A stretch of 64,000 bases of DNA from assembly GCA_045430285.1 (NCBI GenBank), contig JAILXV010000005.1:62001-126000 (forward strand). The letters run 5' to 3'. Below the pieces are notes generated by a model. The model saw nothing but the letters and a program-made list of their open reading frames with translations, made no database searches and was not told where the DNA came from. Positions 26,242-35,037 of the stretch are shown here, piece after piece (within the stretch, counting starts at the first letter, position 1; the number at the start of each line of letters is the position of its first letter). The DNA comes from Agarilytica sp045430285 (GTDB lineage Bacteria; Pseudomonadota; Gammaproteobacteria; Pseudomonadales; Cellvibrionaceae). Made by a program: the position numbers and the translations under genes.

Positions 26242-27330
26242 ATGAAAAAAAGTAAACTTGATATAATTCTTATTGGCAGCAACCTATTGTTAGCCAGCGT
26301 TCTTATCCTCGCATCAATGAAAGGCTTCTCAGAACACGCTGACAGCCGAGGAATACAAATCGTCGGTGACAGCGCGGCAAAGCTGTCTTACGCGACGGAA
26401 ATTAAACCCAAAGGTGCATACCGCGCATTAATCATCGGGAACGATGAATACCGTGACCCAGAGTCACTTTGGAAACCACTGAAACGTGCAGTATCCGACG
26501 CAAAAGCCATCGAAACACTTTTGGTGGAAAACTACGGCTTCACGGATGTAGAACGACTCGTCAATACCTCTCGCAGTGACTTGCTACACGCCTTTCGAGA
26601 TTTTTCAAAACGCATTAACCCTAATGACAACGTACTGATCTATTACGCTGGCCATGGTTTTTTGGACCAATACAATAATAAAGGGTACTGGGTGCCCATT
26701 GATGCCGCAGGCACAGACCATACGACATTTGTGCGCAACTCAACGATACGAGATGAACTTTCTGATATATCATCTCGCGCAAAACATACCTTATTAATCT
26801 CAGACTCATGTTTTAGCGGCACGTTATTAAAAACTGCCAGTCGTGGTTTACGCGTCAATGACCAATCAAAAGACTACCTAAACGCGGTTGATAGTAAAAA
26901 GAGCGTTCAAATTCTTACCGCCGGCGGCGTTGAATACGTTGACGACGACTACCGTGCATCCGGCCATTCACCATTTACTTACTTTTTACAAAATGAATTG
27001 AAAAACAATCCCTACCCCGTTATGACCGCAAGCGATTTATCCCAAAGAGTGCAAATTGCGGTAAGCAACAATGTAGAACAAGAACCGCAAATGGGTGTAT
27101 TACAAGGAGCTGGCGACGAACTGGGAGAGTTTCTATTTATTAAAGTCAATTTGGAAGTGTCTGGCGTCCCCAAAGAGCGTGTAAAAATTGATGTTAATGT
27201 CATTTCAGACACGCCTTCGTCAGCTGCTTTAACGGAACAGGCATCCGAAAAAATGTTACCCGCGACAGGGAAACCGGCCACTAAAAAAACACAAAAAGAA
27301 AATATGATTCTGCCCATACAATCATTTTAG
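26242..27330 (+). CDS. Caspase-fold cysteine protease (peptidase C14-like), membrane anchored
   Basis: A 362-residue protein with an N-terminal hydrophobic segment (residues 8-26, signal anchor or uncleaved signal), then a caspase-like domain at about 58-300. RALIIGNDEYRD is the first strand. The catalytic dyad is intact: His138 in IYYAGHGF and Cys190 in LISDSCFSG. The C-terminal 60 residues are low complexity and Lys/Thr-rich. The topology suggests that the protease faces the periplasm. Neighbours on the same strand are anti-sigma (8 bases upstream), barrel protein (12 bases downstream) and DUF4384 lipoprotein. Caspase-like proteins are often found with DUF4384 partners; substrate and role are unknown. 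Confidence 0.88.
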   Translation: MKKSKLDIILIGSNLLLASVLILASMKGFSEHADSRGIQIVGDSAAKLSYATEIKPKGAYRALIIGNDEYRDPESLWKPLKRAVSDAKAIETLLVENYGFTDVERLVNTSRSDLLHAFRDFSKRINPNDNVLIYYAGHGFLDQYNNKGYWVPIDAAGTDHTTFVRNSTIRDELSDISSRAKHTLLISDSCFSGTLLKTASRGLRVNDQSKDYLNAVDSKKSVQILTAGGVEYVDDDYRASGHSPFTYFLQNELKNNPYPVMTASDLSQRVQIAVSNNVEQEPQMGVLQGAGDELGEFLFIKVNLEVSGVPKERVKIDVNVISDTPSSAALTEQASEKMLPATGKPATKKTQKENMILPIQSF

Positions 27331-27342
27331 GACCCATAGAAA

Positions 27343-28188
27343 ATGAACAAGATTTTAGGCGCACCTCGTTTCACAAAGCTTTCTGCTAAATTTTTATCCA
27401 CATCCACGTTAAGCTTAGCTTTGTGTGCGTATTCTCAGATTTCCGTCTCTGCGCAAACGCCTCCGGAACCGATCCCAGCAGAACAGGCGCCCACAAAACA
27501 AGTACCTACAGAACTCACGCCCAGGGAGAAAACGGCTGCCTCGCCACTCATTCTTACCGTAGGTGGAAAATTGCATTCCGGCGGCTGGTCTGGTGAAAAC
27601 AAAGGCAACATCGCCAACGATATTCAATCAGATTCCGGCTCGGGAATCGGCTTATCCGTAGGCTTACGTAAAGGTGCATGGTTTGGCGTTTTCAATGTAC
27701 AAAGCGGTACATACGAGTTCGATGACGAACAGCCTGTGTACGATCCAGATCCAATTGAAGAGGAAGAATTAAAAATTAACTCAGGGTTTTTCTCTCTGGG
27801 TTTTGGCTACCAGTTTACCCCTTACTTTGCTCTGCAGGGCGGGATTAAATCGCATGGGCAATCCTGGAAGGACTACAACCGAGAAGCTAATTACGTCGGC
27901 ATTGGCGTTGGCGCAACGGGGTTTATCCCACTTTCCGATAGTTGGACACTCTACGGAACACTTGGGCTCAACAGTATGAATATTGAAGATAAGGACGGCA
28001 ATGATATCGGGGACGGCAGCTCCTCTTCTCTGGAGTTAGGTGCCGCCTATCGAATTTCACCTGTTTCTTCTATCAGTTTTGGGTTTAAAAATGAAGCGGT
28101 AGTCGCAGAATTTGATGAGAGCGGTAACGAACAAGAACATAGCCTGGGTAATATTTACTTCGGCTATAACCATGGCTTTCGTTTCTAA
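27343..28188 (+). CDS. Outer-membrane beta-barrel protein of the caspase operon
   Basis: A 281-residue protein with signal peptide (LSLALCAYSQISVSAQ), a Pro/Glu/Thr-rich linker (about residues 40-65), and a C-terminal domain of alternating strands such as SGIGLSVGLRKGAWFGVFNV, FFSLGFGYQFTPYFALQGGI and NIYFGYNHGFRF. The last residue is phenylalanine, the usual signal for outer-membrane barrel insertion, and the size fits an eight-strand barrel. No specific family is recognised. It is 12 bases after the caspase gene and 3 bases before the DUF4384 gene, so it is clearly part of the operon. Confidence 0.72.
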   Translation: MNKILGAPRFTKLSAKFLSTSTLSLALCAYSQISVSAQTPPEPIPAEQAPTKQVPTELTPREKTAASPLILTVGGKLHSGGWSGENKGNIANDIQSDSGSGIGLSVGLRKGAWFGVFNVQSGTYEFDDEQPVYDPDPIEEEELKINSGFFSLGFGYQFTPYFALQGGIKSHGQSWKDYNREANYVGIGVGATGFIPLSDSWTLYGTLGLNSMNIEDKDGNDIGDGSSSSLELGAAYRISPVSSISFGFKNEAVVAEFDESGNEQEHSLGNIYFGYNHGFRF

Positions 28189-28191
28189 TCC

Positions 28192-28719
28192 ATGTTTTTC
28201 GTAAAAGCCATTTTACTGACGGCGATACTAAGCGATATCGTCAGTTGTGGCTCATCGTTAAAACAACAGATGAATGATCCTAGTGGCATTCACGTTGATC
28301 TGACGAGTTTCCTAGGTGAAGACCAGCAGTTCGCTCAAGACGATGAGCTAAGTTTTTTAATCAGCCTATCAGACGATGCATGGTTATATATGTATTACGA
28401 AAACGCGGAAGGAAAAGTATTTCAATTAATTCCGAGTACCCTTTATCCAAAGAACCATGTCCTAACCGGAGACTTTATCCCATTTCCTTCCTTCAGCGCA
28501 GATTTTCATCTACAAATCACGCCACCTTTCGGTACAGAAAAAGTGTGGCTTATCGCAACACAAAAGCCTGTTAAAGCAAGTGATGCATTTAATAAAAAAT
28601 TGCAGGAATTGCCTATATCACTCAAAATGGTGCAAAGATACTACAAGGATGGGATCGGTCAATCACGTCAACATTTTGGTGAAGACACTCTAGTATTTAC
28701 AACCGCTGAAAAGTTCTAG
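28192..28719 (+). CDS. DUF4384 lipoprotein
   Basis: A 175-residue lipoprotein: signal peptide with lipobox DIVSC, then a DUF4384 domain recognised by LSFLISLSDDAWLYMYYE followed by GKVFQLIPS and FPSFSADFHLQITPPFGTEK, close to the family pattern in which a polar phrase precedes the strand LIPN/PS and later GTE. DUF4384 domains usually accompany caspase-like or kinase proteins and may sense or present a ligand. It follows the barrel gene by 3 bases and ends the operon. No convincing terminator with a T-run follows. Confidence 0.75.
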   Translation: MFFVKAILLTAILSDIVSCGSSLKQQMNDPSGIHVDLTSFLGEDQQFAQDDELSFLISLSDDAWLYMYYENAEGKVFQLIPSTLYPKNHVLTGDFIPFPSFSADFHLQITPPFGTEKVWLIATQKPVKASDAFNKKLQELPISLKMVQRYYKDGIGQSRQHFGEDTLVFTTAEKF

Positions 28720-28768
28720 CGTTTATCCGCACTCGAGGCATAAGAATTGTTATGCGTTATAAAAGGGC

Positions 28769-29434
28769 TTACCCAAAATCAAATACCGCTTTTATCTTTT
28801 GTTCAAACTCATCAGCCTCAAAGGGCTTCGTCAGATAAAAGCTAATCCCTTGCTTTTCTGCGCGCTCAGCCAAAACTTCGTCATCAATCGCGGTTAATAA
28901 CACAAAGGTCGTATCGGTCAATTTGTTCGCGTCAATCGCTTTAGCATGCACCTCTAATCCATTGAGGTTGGGCATCCGCCAATCACAAATAATGAGATCA
29001 TAACCATTATCATTCGCTAGAATTTTATCGAGCGCTTCCTGGCCGTCTCGTGCATTTTCTACGTTTGCAAAACCAATGTCATCCAATACAGCGGATATCA
29101 ACTCTACTGTCACTTCATCATCATCGGTGACCAAAACATTCACATCGCCAATTTTTTTCTTTGTCTTTTTATCATCCTGACGGTCACCCTCCTCCACCCT
29201 GTCATCATCAATACCACCAAGTAGCTCTTCTAAGACATCATCTTGGGAGTCATTCTGTAAGCTCTCTTCAAGCTTACGCTGTGCGCTGGTGATCACACTA
29301 AGCGATTGCACATAGTGGCTTTTACTGGCCGCCTCCATCTCATCGCCTTGATCTTTTACGGTGTGATACATCCAGGAACGGTAAAGCTTTAGCACCGCCA
29401 CCATCTGTACTTTTTCAGCATTTGTGAACACCAT
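28769..29434 (-). CDS. Response regulator with C-terminal REC domain
   Basis: A 221-residue protein. Residues 1-95 form a helical N-terminus with an acidic and Lys-rich linker (GDRQDDKKTKKK) and no recognised domain. Residues 98-221 form a REC domain: DDD at about 104-106, phosphorylation site Asp151 in LIICDWRMPN, and the Lys in FYLTKPFEADEF. There is no output domain after REC. It lies 117 bases downstream of the hybrid kinase gene on the same strand, with a strong terminator between, and converges with the caspase operon. Pairing with the kinase is likely but unproven. Confidence 0.85.
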   Translation of the reverse strand: MVFTNAEKVQMVAVLKLYRSWMYHTVKDQGDEMEAASKSHYVQSLSVITSAQRKLEESLQNDSQDDVLEELLGGIDDDRVEEGDRQDDKKTKKKIGDVNVLVTDDDEVTVELISAVLDDIGFANVENARDGQEALDKILANDNGYDLIICDWRMPNLNGLEVHAKAIDANKLTDTTFVLLTAIDDEVLAERAEKQGISFYLTKPFEADEFEQKIKAVFDFG

Positions 29435-29520
29435 AGAGCAGCCCCTACCTAACGTTTTATTAAGTATAGCGGACCAACTGAGAATGGGATTTATAGGCGA
29501 TTAAACAACGTAAACGCACC

Positions 29521-29541
29521 AAAAAAACCGCTTGTTAGCGG
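29521..29541 (-). terminator. Intrinsic terminator after the hybrid kinase gene
   Basis: On the minus strand CCGCT-AACA-AGCGG is followed by seven T residues, directly downstream of the kinase stop at 29551. The response-regulator gene further along therefore probably has its own promoter or receives read-through. Confidence 0.75.
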
Positions 29542-29550
29542 CATCAAAAT

Positions 29551-31647
29551 CTACGCGAGATAAGTGTTACACGCATTGATCAGCTCACCAAGGTCCAGCG
29601 GTTTTGTCAGATATTCATCAAACCCCGACTCCTCACCTTTCTGAATATCATGGGGTAACACATTAGCCGATAGCGCAATGACGGGAATAGATACGGTTAA
29701 TGGATCTTTTTTAAGGATTTCAACAAGTTCGAAGCCTGATACACCCGGCAAGTTAACATCCAAAATAATCAGGTCCGGCTTTTTCGAGCGGGCAATAAAC
29801 AATCCCTGCACAGCCAGACCCACAACCGTTAAATTCAACTGAGGGAAGCGCGCTAACACTTGCTCCATAAGTCTTTGATTTGACGGGTTATCTTCTACAT
29901 AAAGCACATTGCGCTCACCGGAGATGGCCAAGTCTGGTATTTTGTTTTCTTCACCATCCGTCGTCCTCGAATTCTCGGCCAAAAAAGGCGTCGGCTTACC
30001 TCGACCAGACAGCGGCAGTTCCACCCAAAATTGGCTGCCAACATGCTCACGGCTTTGAAAACCGATTTTCCCATCCATCTGCTCCACAAGTTGTTTCGTA
30101 ATCACCAGGCCAACGCCCGTGCCTTCAACACCGCTGCGCTCAGCACCTAAGCGGTTAAAGGGCTGAAACAATTGAGATTGAAGGTTTATTGGTATTCCTG
30201 GGCCAGTATCCGTGACGTTTATTTTCATGCGATCGTCACCGAGCAAACTGCATTCAATTTTTACGTGACCTGCGGATTTATTATATTTAGCGGCATTACC
30301 GAGTAGGTTAAGTAATACCTGCTTTAAGCGAATCGCATCGGCATGGACGGTTTGCGTCTCCAACCCATTCATCTCAATTTCCAACATCAAATCGCGCTTC
30401 TCATATTGCGACTTCAGTAAAACCACGCATTCGTTAATGACGCGCGACGGTAATACTCGCTCTAAGCTAAGCTTCAAATGACCGGCTTCGATCTTGGCAA
30501 GGTCAAGTACATCTCCCACTAACTCCAGTAAATGATTACCTGCCGATTTAATTTCGTGAATACTGTCGCGTTGTTCATGTGTGAGATTGGTATCCAGTTC
30601 GAATAACTGTGTAAAACCTAAAATCGCATTTAAAGGCGTCCTGAGCTCATGGCTCATACTCGATAAAAATTCAGACTTGGCCTTGTTTGCGCCTTCTGCC
30701 TCGACCTTCGCTTTAAGCACTCTCTCCTCGGCACGCTTGATCTCGGTAATATCCATGTTGGTACCAGAAAACGCTTGCAGCCGGCCTTCCGAGTCATAGC
30801 TCATTTGCCCTCGACCTCGAATCCATCGCCAATCGCCATCCTTTCCTTTGATGCGGTATTCAACATCGAAAGGTTCATTTTTTGAGATGTGCGCAACAAG
30901 TACCTTATCGAAAATCGCCCCATCTTCACGATGCATGAGCTTTCGCCAGCCGGTTAGGCCTTGTTTAACGATATCTTCTTCCACATCAAAACCCAGCATC
31001 TCCCAACATCGCGCATTGAAAGTAAATGCTTTCGCCTGACCGGACCAATCAAGCCCACCATCATCTGTGCGCTGTACCTTCTTTGTACCGCGCTCGGCCG
31101 CCCACTCCCAAATCCCATCACTGGAAGCTTGGATAATGCGGGCATGCCTTGCCTCACTCACTTTAAGCGCTTCTTCGGCCGCTTTAAGGGCCGAAATATC
31201 CGACACTAAACCCGATAGGTGTCTTACCCAACCGTCTTCTCGCCTAACCGCTTCTAAACGCAGCTCCACCCAAACACTGCCGCCGTCTTTCTTTAAAGCG
31301 CGGCAGATGATATTGCCAGGACGATCACCCGCTTTTACAAGTTCTCGTATGCTATGTGCTAAGTGGGTATGGTCGTCAGGGTGAACAAAACGGAGAAAGG
31401 CCTTTGCATCAGTAGCCTTTGAAAAGCCAGCTGTGTCATAGCCCATTTGCTCAGGCAAGCCACCACGCCAATGCACCTTGCCGCTATCCATATCCCAATC
31501 AATAAACGCGTAGCCGTGACTGCCCCGAAAAATTCGGTTATAGCGCTCTAGCTCAACGGATACATCTCTCCCGTTTGAATGCGAAGATTGAGATTCTTGC
31601 GAAGTATCTATTACGGGTTTGGTCCCACCGAAAATTTTATCTAGCAT
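29551..31647 (-). CDS. PAS-PAS hybrid histidine kinase with receiver domain
   Basis: Soluble sensor kinase of 698 residues with no membrane segment seen. Order: PAS/PAC 1 (about 34-160, HYLSGLVSDISALKAAEE-like PAC end), PAS/PAC 2 (about 165-305, AFSGTNMDITEIKRAEE), short coiled linker, HisKA with phospho-His333 (SSMSHELRTPLNAILGF), HATPase with the N box (LLNLLGNAAKYN) and G boxes (DTGPGIP, GTGVGLVITKQLV), and REC with Asp630 (LIILDVNLPG). All phosphotransfer residues look intact. PAS domains of the PAS-fold-3 type suggest a cytoplasmic small-molecule or redox signal. A stand-alone response regulator lies downstream. Confidence 0.92.
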   Translation of the reverse strand: MLDKIFGGTKPVIDTSQESQSSHSNGRDVSVELERYNRIFRGSHGYAFIDWDMDSGKVHWRGGLPEQMGYDTAGFSKATDAKAFLRFVHPDDHTHLAHSIRELVKAGDRPGNIICRALKKDGGSVWVELRLEAVRREDGWVRHLSGLVSDISALKAAEEALKVSEARHARIIQASSDGIWEWAAERGTKKVQRTDDGGLDWSGQAKAFTFNARCWEMLGFDVEEDIVKQGLTGWRKLMHREDGAIFDKVLVAHISKNEPFDVEYRIKGKDGDWRWIRGRGQMSYDSEGRLQAFSGTNMDITEIKRAEERVLKAKVEAEGANKAKSEFLSSMSHELRTPLNAILGFTQLFELDTNLTHEQRDSIHEIKSAGNHLLELVGDVLDLAKIEAGHLKLSLERVLPSRVINECVVLLKSQYEKRDLMLEIEMNGLETQTVHADAIRLKQVLLNLLGNAAKYNKSAGHVKIECSLLGDDRMKINVTDTGPGIPINLQSQLFQPFNRLGAERSGVEGTGVGLVITKQLVEQMDGKIGFQSREHVGSQFWVELPLSGRGKPTPFLAENSRTTDGEENKIPDLAISGERNVLYVEDNPSNQRLMEQVLARFPQLNLTVVGLAVQGLFIARSKKPDLIILDVNLPGVSGFELVEILKKDPLTVSIPVIALSANVLPHDIQKGEESGFDEYLTKPLDLGELINACNTYLA

Positions 31648-31969
31648 GAGGTGTGTTTGTCCCTGTGGGGATAGAAAGCGTAATTTATAGATTCTTTTCG
31701 AATATGATTCTCGCGACAGAGATATCGGGCTGTCGACAAGGAGCCAAAGGCTATACTGAGTATACGTGATTGAAAATGCAGAGCGCTAGAGGCTCCCGAA
31801 TGAACACAGGCCAAATGACGCCAGAGAAAGCAAAAGATCAGGTGATTTCTCTGTTTTTGATGTTAGGTGACTACTCTTTACCAGAGCGTAGCCACCTAAA
31901 TGATCTTCCTGAATCAAGCCGCCATCAAAGCGGCTCGTCGACAAAAAACGAACACCATCACCGGCGTTT
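31648..31969. other. Intergenic region holding the secF terminator
   Basis: About 320 bases between secF and the kinase gene (both minus strand). Next to secF a minus-strand hairpin AACGCC-GGTGAT-GGTGTT followed by CG and six T (about 31943-31968) is a likely secF terminator. A second small inverted repeat (AGCCGC/GCGGCT) lies near 31920. A plus-strand frame from 31770 is open but crosses the secF end and is not convincing. Nothing else is recognised. Confidence 0.45.
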
Positions 31970-32890
31970 TTAGAGCGTAATTTCTTCTTGTTCTGCCCCT
32001 TCTTTTTCCACTTCCAACAAATCATCTTTCGACAAATTCATCTTAAGTAAAATATTCGCTGCGACATAGATAGACGAATAGGTGCCCACGACAACTCCGA
32101 TAATAAGAGCCACCGCAAAGTTATGAATAATTTCACCACCGACAAAGAATAAGGCCAACAATACGAGCAAGGTCGTTAAAGAGGTGATTAAGGTACGCCC
32201 TAAGGTTTCCGTAAGCGAGATATTAATAATTTCTAAGGTAGAACCTTTGCGCACTCGACGAAAGTTTTCACGAATTCGATCAGAGACCACGATAGTATCA
32301 TTCAACGAATAACCAATAACGGCAAGAATGGCTGCTAGTACCGTCAAATCAAAATCAAATTTAAGTAATGAGAAAATACCCAACACAATAATGACATCGT
32401 GCGCTAACGCAGCTACCGCCCCAATAGAAAACTTCACCTGGAATCGTACTGCGACATAAACCATGACTACTGCAAGCGCAAAGAGCATCCCTAAACCGCC
32501 ATCATCACGTAGCTCTTCCCCCACTTGCGAGCCAACAAAAGATACCCGTTGCAATGTTACCGCGCCATCCACATCTTCTTTCAGAAGACCAACGATTACA
32601 TCACCAAGCTTAGGGTCATTCGCTTGAATGCGAATAGCCACGTCTTTATCGGTTCCGAAATTAGCCACAATGGCAGAAGGGTAGCCACCGTCTTTCAGTA
32701 AGGCTCGGATACGCTCTAAATCTGCAGTTTCTTCGTAACGTAATTCAACAGAAGTACCGCCGGTAAAATCCAAACCAAAGTTTAGTTTGTTAACCGAGAG
32801 GGACGCGATCGATATGATAATCAACAGCACCGAAAAAATAGCCGCGATTTTTCGCTGCCCCATAAAATTGATAACGCGTTTCTCGCTCAT
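31970..32890 (-). CDS. secF: SecF protein translocase subunit
   Basis: Inner-membrane subunit of SecDF, which uses the proton gradient to pull proteins across during Sec export. The 306-residue product has a first membrane helix (IAAIFSVLLIIISIASLSV), FGLDFTGGTSVELRYEE (the FTGG motif), a periplasmic domain of about 90 residues, and five further helices including GYSLNDTIVVSDRIRENFR, the SecF hallmark. The C-terminus is acidic. It follows secD by 80 bases. Confidence 0.96.
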   Translation of the reverse strand: MSEKRVINFMGQRKIAAIFSVLLIIISIASLSVNKLNFGLDFTGGTSVELRYEETADLERIRALLKDGGYPSAIVANFGTDKDVAIRIQANDPKLGDVIVGLLKEDVDGAVTLQRVSFVGSQVGEELRDDGGLGMLFALAVVMVYVAVRFQVKFSIGAVAALAHDVIIVLGIFSLLKFDFDLTVLAAILAVIGYSLNDTIVVSDRIRENFRRVRKGSTLEIINISLTETLGRTLITSLTTLLVLLALFFVGGEIIHNFAVALIIGVVVGTYSSIYVAANILLKMNLSKDDLLEVEKEGAEQEEITL

Positions 32891-32970
32891 AATAATCTCA
32901 ACTTTTTTCTAAACTTGCTCTATTTTCAGCAATTGTTTATTTGTATTCTTTATACCTGTTTTACACAGGT

Positions 32971-34884
32971 TTAGATGGACAGCTTTTCAACTTGCTGGCG
33001 GTTACCGTAAATAAGATTGACGATGGAACGTGTTCCCAAAATAGCCGTGAACATCGATGTCACGATACCGATCGCTAAAGTGATCGCGAAACCTTTTACA
33101 GGACCAGATCCAATCAAGTACAAAATAATGGCGACAATAAATGTCGTTAAGTTGGCATCCAAAATGGTGGTAAAGGCACGATCGAAACCGGCTTTGATGG
33201 CCGATTGAGGTAACACGCCATCCCGAAGTTCTTCTCGTATACGTGAGAAAATAAGCACGTTTGCATCCACTGCCATACCCACGGTTAACACGATACCAGC
33301 AATACCTGGCAAGGTAAGCGTTGCGCCGAAAATAGACATAACAGCGATCAATAACACTAAGTTCGCGGTCAGTGCGATATTGGCCGCTAAACCAAATACG
33401 CGGTAATACACCAACATAAACAGCAGCACCAGTACCAAGCCAAGCTGCACCGACTTAACGCCTGTTTCGACGTTTTCCTTACCTAAAGATGGCCCAATGG
33501 TACGCTCTTCGATAAAGCCCATTGGTGCAGCCAACGCACCCGCCTTTAACAAGAGTGCAAGTTCAGACGCTTCCGCAGGGTTATCCAAACCTGTGATACG
33601 AAACTGCATATTCAAAGCGGATTGAATGGTGGCTAAACTGATAATTTTGCGCTCAGGCACAAATTCGAACTTTTTCGTCTCGTTCCCGTTCTCATCAATG
33701 ACCGTGCGTGTAACCGGCGTGTACTCAATAAACAACACACCTAAACCACGACCAACGTTTTTACGTGATACTCGATTGATGAGCGTGCCACCTTCACTAT
33801 TTAAGGTGATATTTACTTGCGGGCCATTAGTTTCTGGATCAATACTCGACATCGCATTACTGACGTGATCACCTCGAATAACAATCTTCTTCTCAAGGTA
33901 GGCGCCACCCGTCGCGTTCTGACGGTTTTCATCTTTGTATGGAAAAAGTTCTTTACGAGAAGACAGAGAACCAGGCGCAGCTTCCATTCGGAACTCTAAA
34001 CTTGCCGTCTTACCAATAATCTTTTTCGCTTCGGCCGTATCTTGTAATCCAGGCAACTGGACGACGATACGACTGCGACCTTGTCTCTGAACTAGCGGCT
34101 CAGAAACCCCCAAGAGATTCACACGTTTACGTAACGCAGAGAGGTTTTGCTCAACCGCCATGCCTTCCTTTTCACGAATATAGGTTTCGCTGAACTGCGC
34201 ATCGACCAAGAATTTTCCTGCCCGCTCACTTCGCGTGTAATCCAATTGACGAAGTTCGCTGCGAATATATGAGGAAAAGCGGTCACGCACTTCTTCTGTA
34301 TCCGCCTTGACTTCAATAGAGGTGCCTTTGATCGAAAAAAAGGCACCACGCAGGCCTTCTTTTCTTTGGTATTTCTTAAGCTGGGTTTGCACACTCTCCA
34401 TTTCTTTTGCGAGTACCTGGGGCGTGTCCACTTCTAGTAAAAAGTGCACACCACCGGCCAAATCCAGGCCCAATTTCATTGGGCTAGCTCCCAAGCCAAC
34501 GAGCCAATCAGGCGTTGTTGGTGCCAGGTTTACGGCGACGGAGTATTGATTCGGGGATGCCTTTGTTAGGGCTGTATCGATAATCGAACGTGCGCGTAAT
34601 TGGTCGTCCAAAGTCTCAAAACGAATCAGGCCATTCTTCTCGCCCTTCTCTACCCCAAAATAGGCAATCTCTGCTGCGTCCAAAGCCTTCGCGGCAGAAT
34701 CGATGACGGATTGATCAACGCGACCACCAGGTGTCGATGAGGAGATTTGAATTGCGGGATCATTTGGGTAGATATTCGGAAGTGCGTATATCACCCCAAC
34801 CAATACAACTGTCAAGATGAGTGCATACTTCCACAAGGGATAACGATTCATGGTCCAAGTCCAGAAAGAGTCCAAAGGGGCCAA
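32971..34884 (-). CDS. secD: SecD protein translocase subunit
   Basis: Partner of SecF. The 637-residue product has an N-terminal membrane helix (YALILTVVLVGVIYALPNI), LGLDLAGGVHFLLEVDT, a large periplasmic P1 region, and five C-terminal helices with VGMAVDANVLIFSRIREELR and FDRAFTTILDANLTTFIVAI, the SecD core motifs. It is normal in length. Upstream, tgt is only 153 bases away, with no room for yajC, the small Sec accessory gene usually found here. A TATAAT sequence 61 to 66 bases before the start may be a dedicated promoter. Confidence 0.96.
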   Translation of the reverse strand: MAPLDSFWTWTMNRYPLWKYALILTVVLVGVIYALPNIYPNDPAIQISSSTPGGRVDQSVIDSAAKALDAAEIAYFGVEKGEKNGLIRFETLDDQLRARSIIDTALTKASPNQYSVAVNLAPTTPDWLVGLGASPMKLGLDLAGGVHFLLEVDTPQVLAKEMESVQTQLKKYQRKEGLRGAFFSIKGTSIEVKADTEEVRDRFSSYIRSELRQLDYTRSERAGKFLVDAQFSETYIREKEGMAVEQNLSALRKRVNLLGVSEPLVQRQGRSRIVVQLPGLQDTAEAKKIIGKTASLEFRMEAAPGSLSSRKELFPYKDENRQNATGGAYLEKKIVIRGDHVSNAMSSIDPETNGPQVNITLNSEGGTLINRVSRKNVGRGLGVLFIEYTPVTRTVIDENGNETKKFEFVPERKIISLATIQSALNMQFRITGLDNPAEASELALLLKAGALAAPMGFIEERTIGPSLGKENVETGVKSVQLGLVLVLLFMLVYYRVFGLAANIALTANLVLLIAVMSIFGATLTLPGIAGIVLTVGMAVDANVLIFSRIREELRDGVLPQSAIKAGFDRAFTTILDANLTTFIVAIILYLIGSGPVKGFAITLAIGIVTSMFTAILGTRSIVNLIYGNRQQVEKLSI

Positions 34885-35037
34885 AGGGGCCGATTTTTAA
34901 TTTTTATAGTGCTCGCGGAATTCTGCGATTCCGACAGGCCGGAGATTATACCGGCTTTATTTCAGATAGGGCATTCAATGAGGGTCGAATAGGTCTGTTT
35001 CAAGGCACAAACCCTATTCCGGAGCGGGAATCAGACG
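34885..35037 (-). promoter_or_regulatory. tgt-secD gap with candidate secD promoter, yajC absent
   Basis: The 153-base gap holds, on the minus strand, a perfect TATAAT (34945-34950) in the loop of a short inverted repeat (GCCGG/CCGGC). No good -35 is seen 17 bases upstream. A tandem CCAAAGGGG repeat lies just before secD. There is no reading frame for YajC, which needs about 330 bases. Confidence 0.35.

Noticed and set aside
28739..28756. Hairpin GCATAA/TTATGC after the DUF4384 gene as a terminator
   Set aside because: Short AT-rich stem and no T-run; not enough to call, although the operon should end near here.
31770..31973. Plus-strand reading frame of 67 codons after the hybrid kinase region
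   Set aside because: It runs across the secF terminator and into the secF end on the other strand, has no ribosome site I trust and no family match.
32954..32970. Hairpin ACCTGT/ACAGGT between secD and secF as a terminator or attenuator
   Set aside because: Six-base stem without a T-run; the genes are normally co-transcribed.
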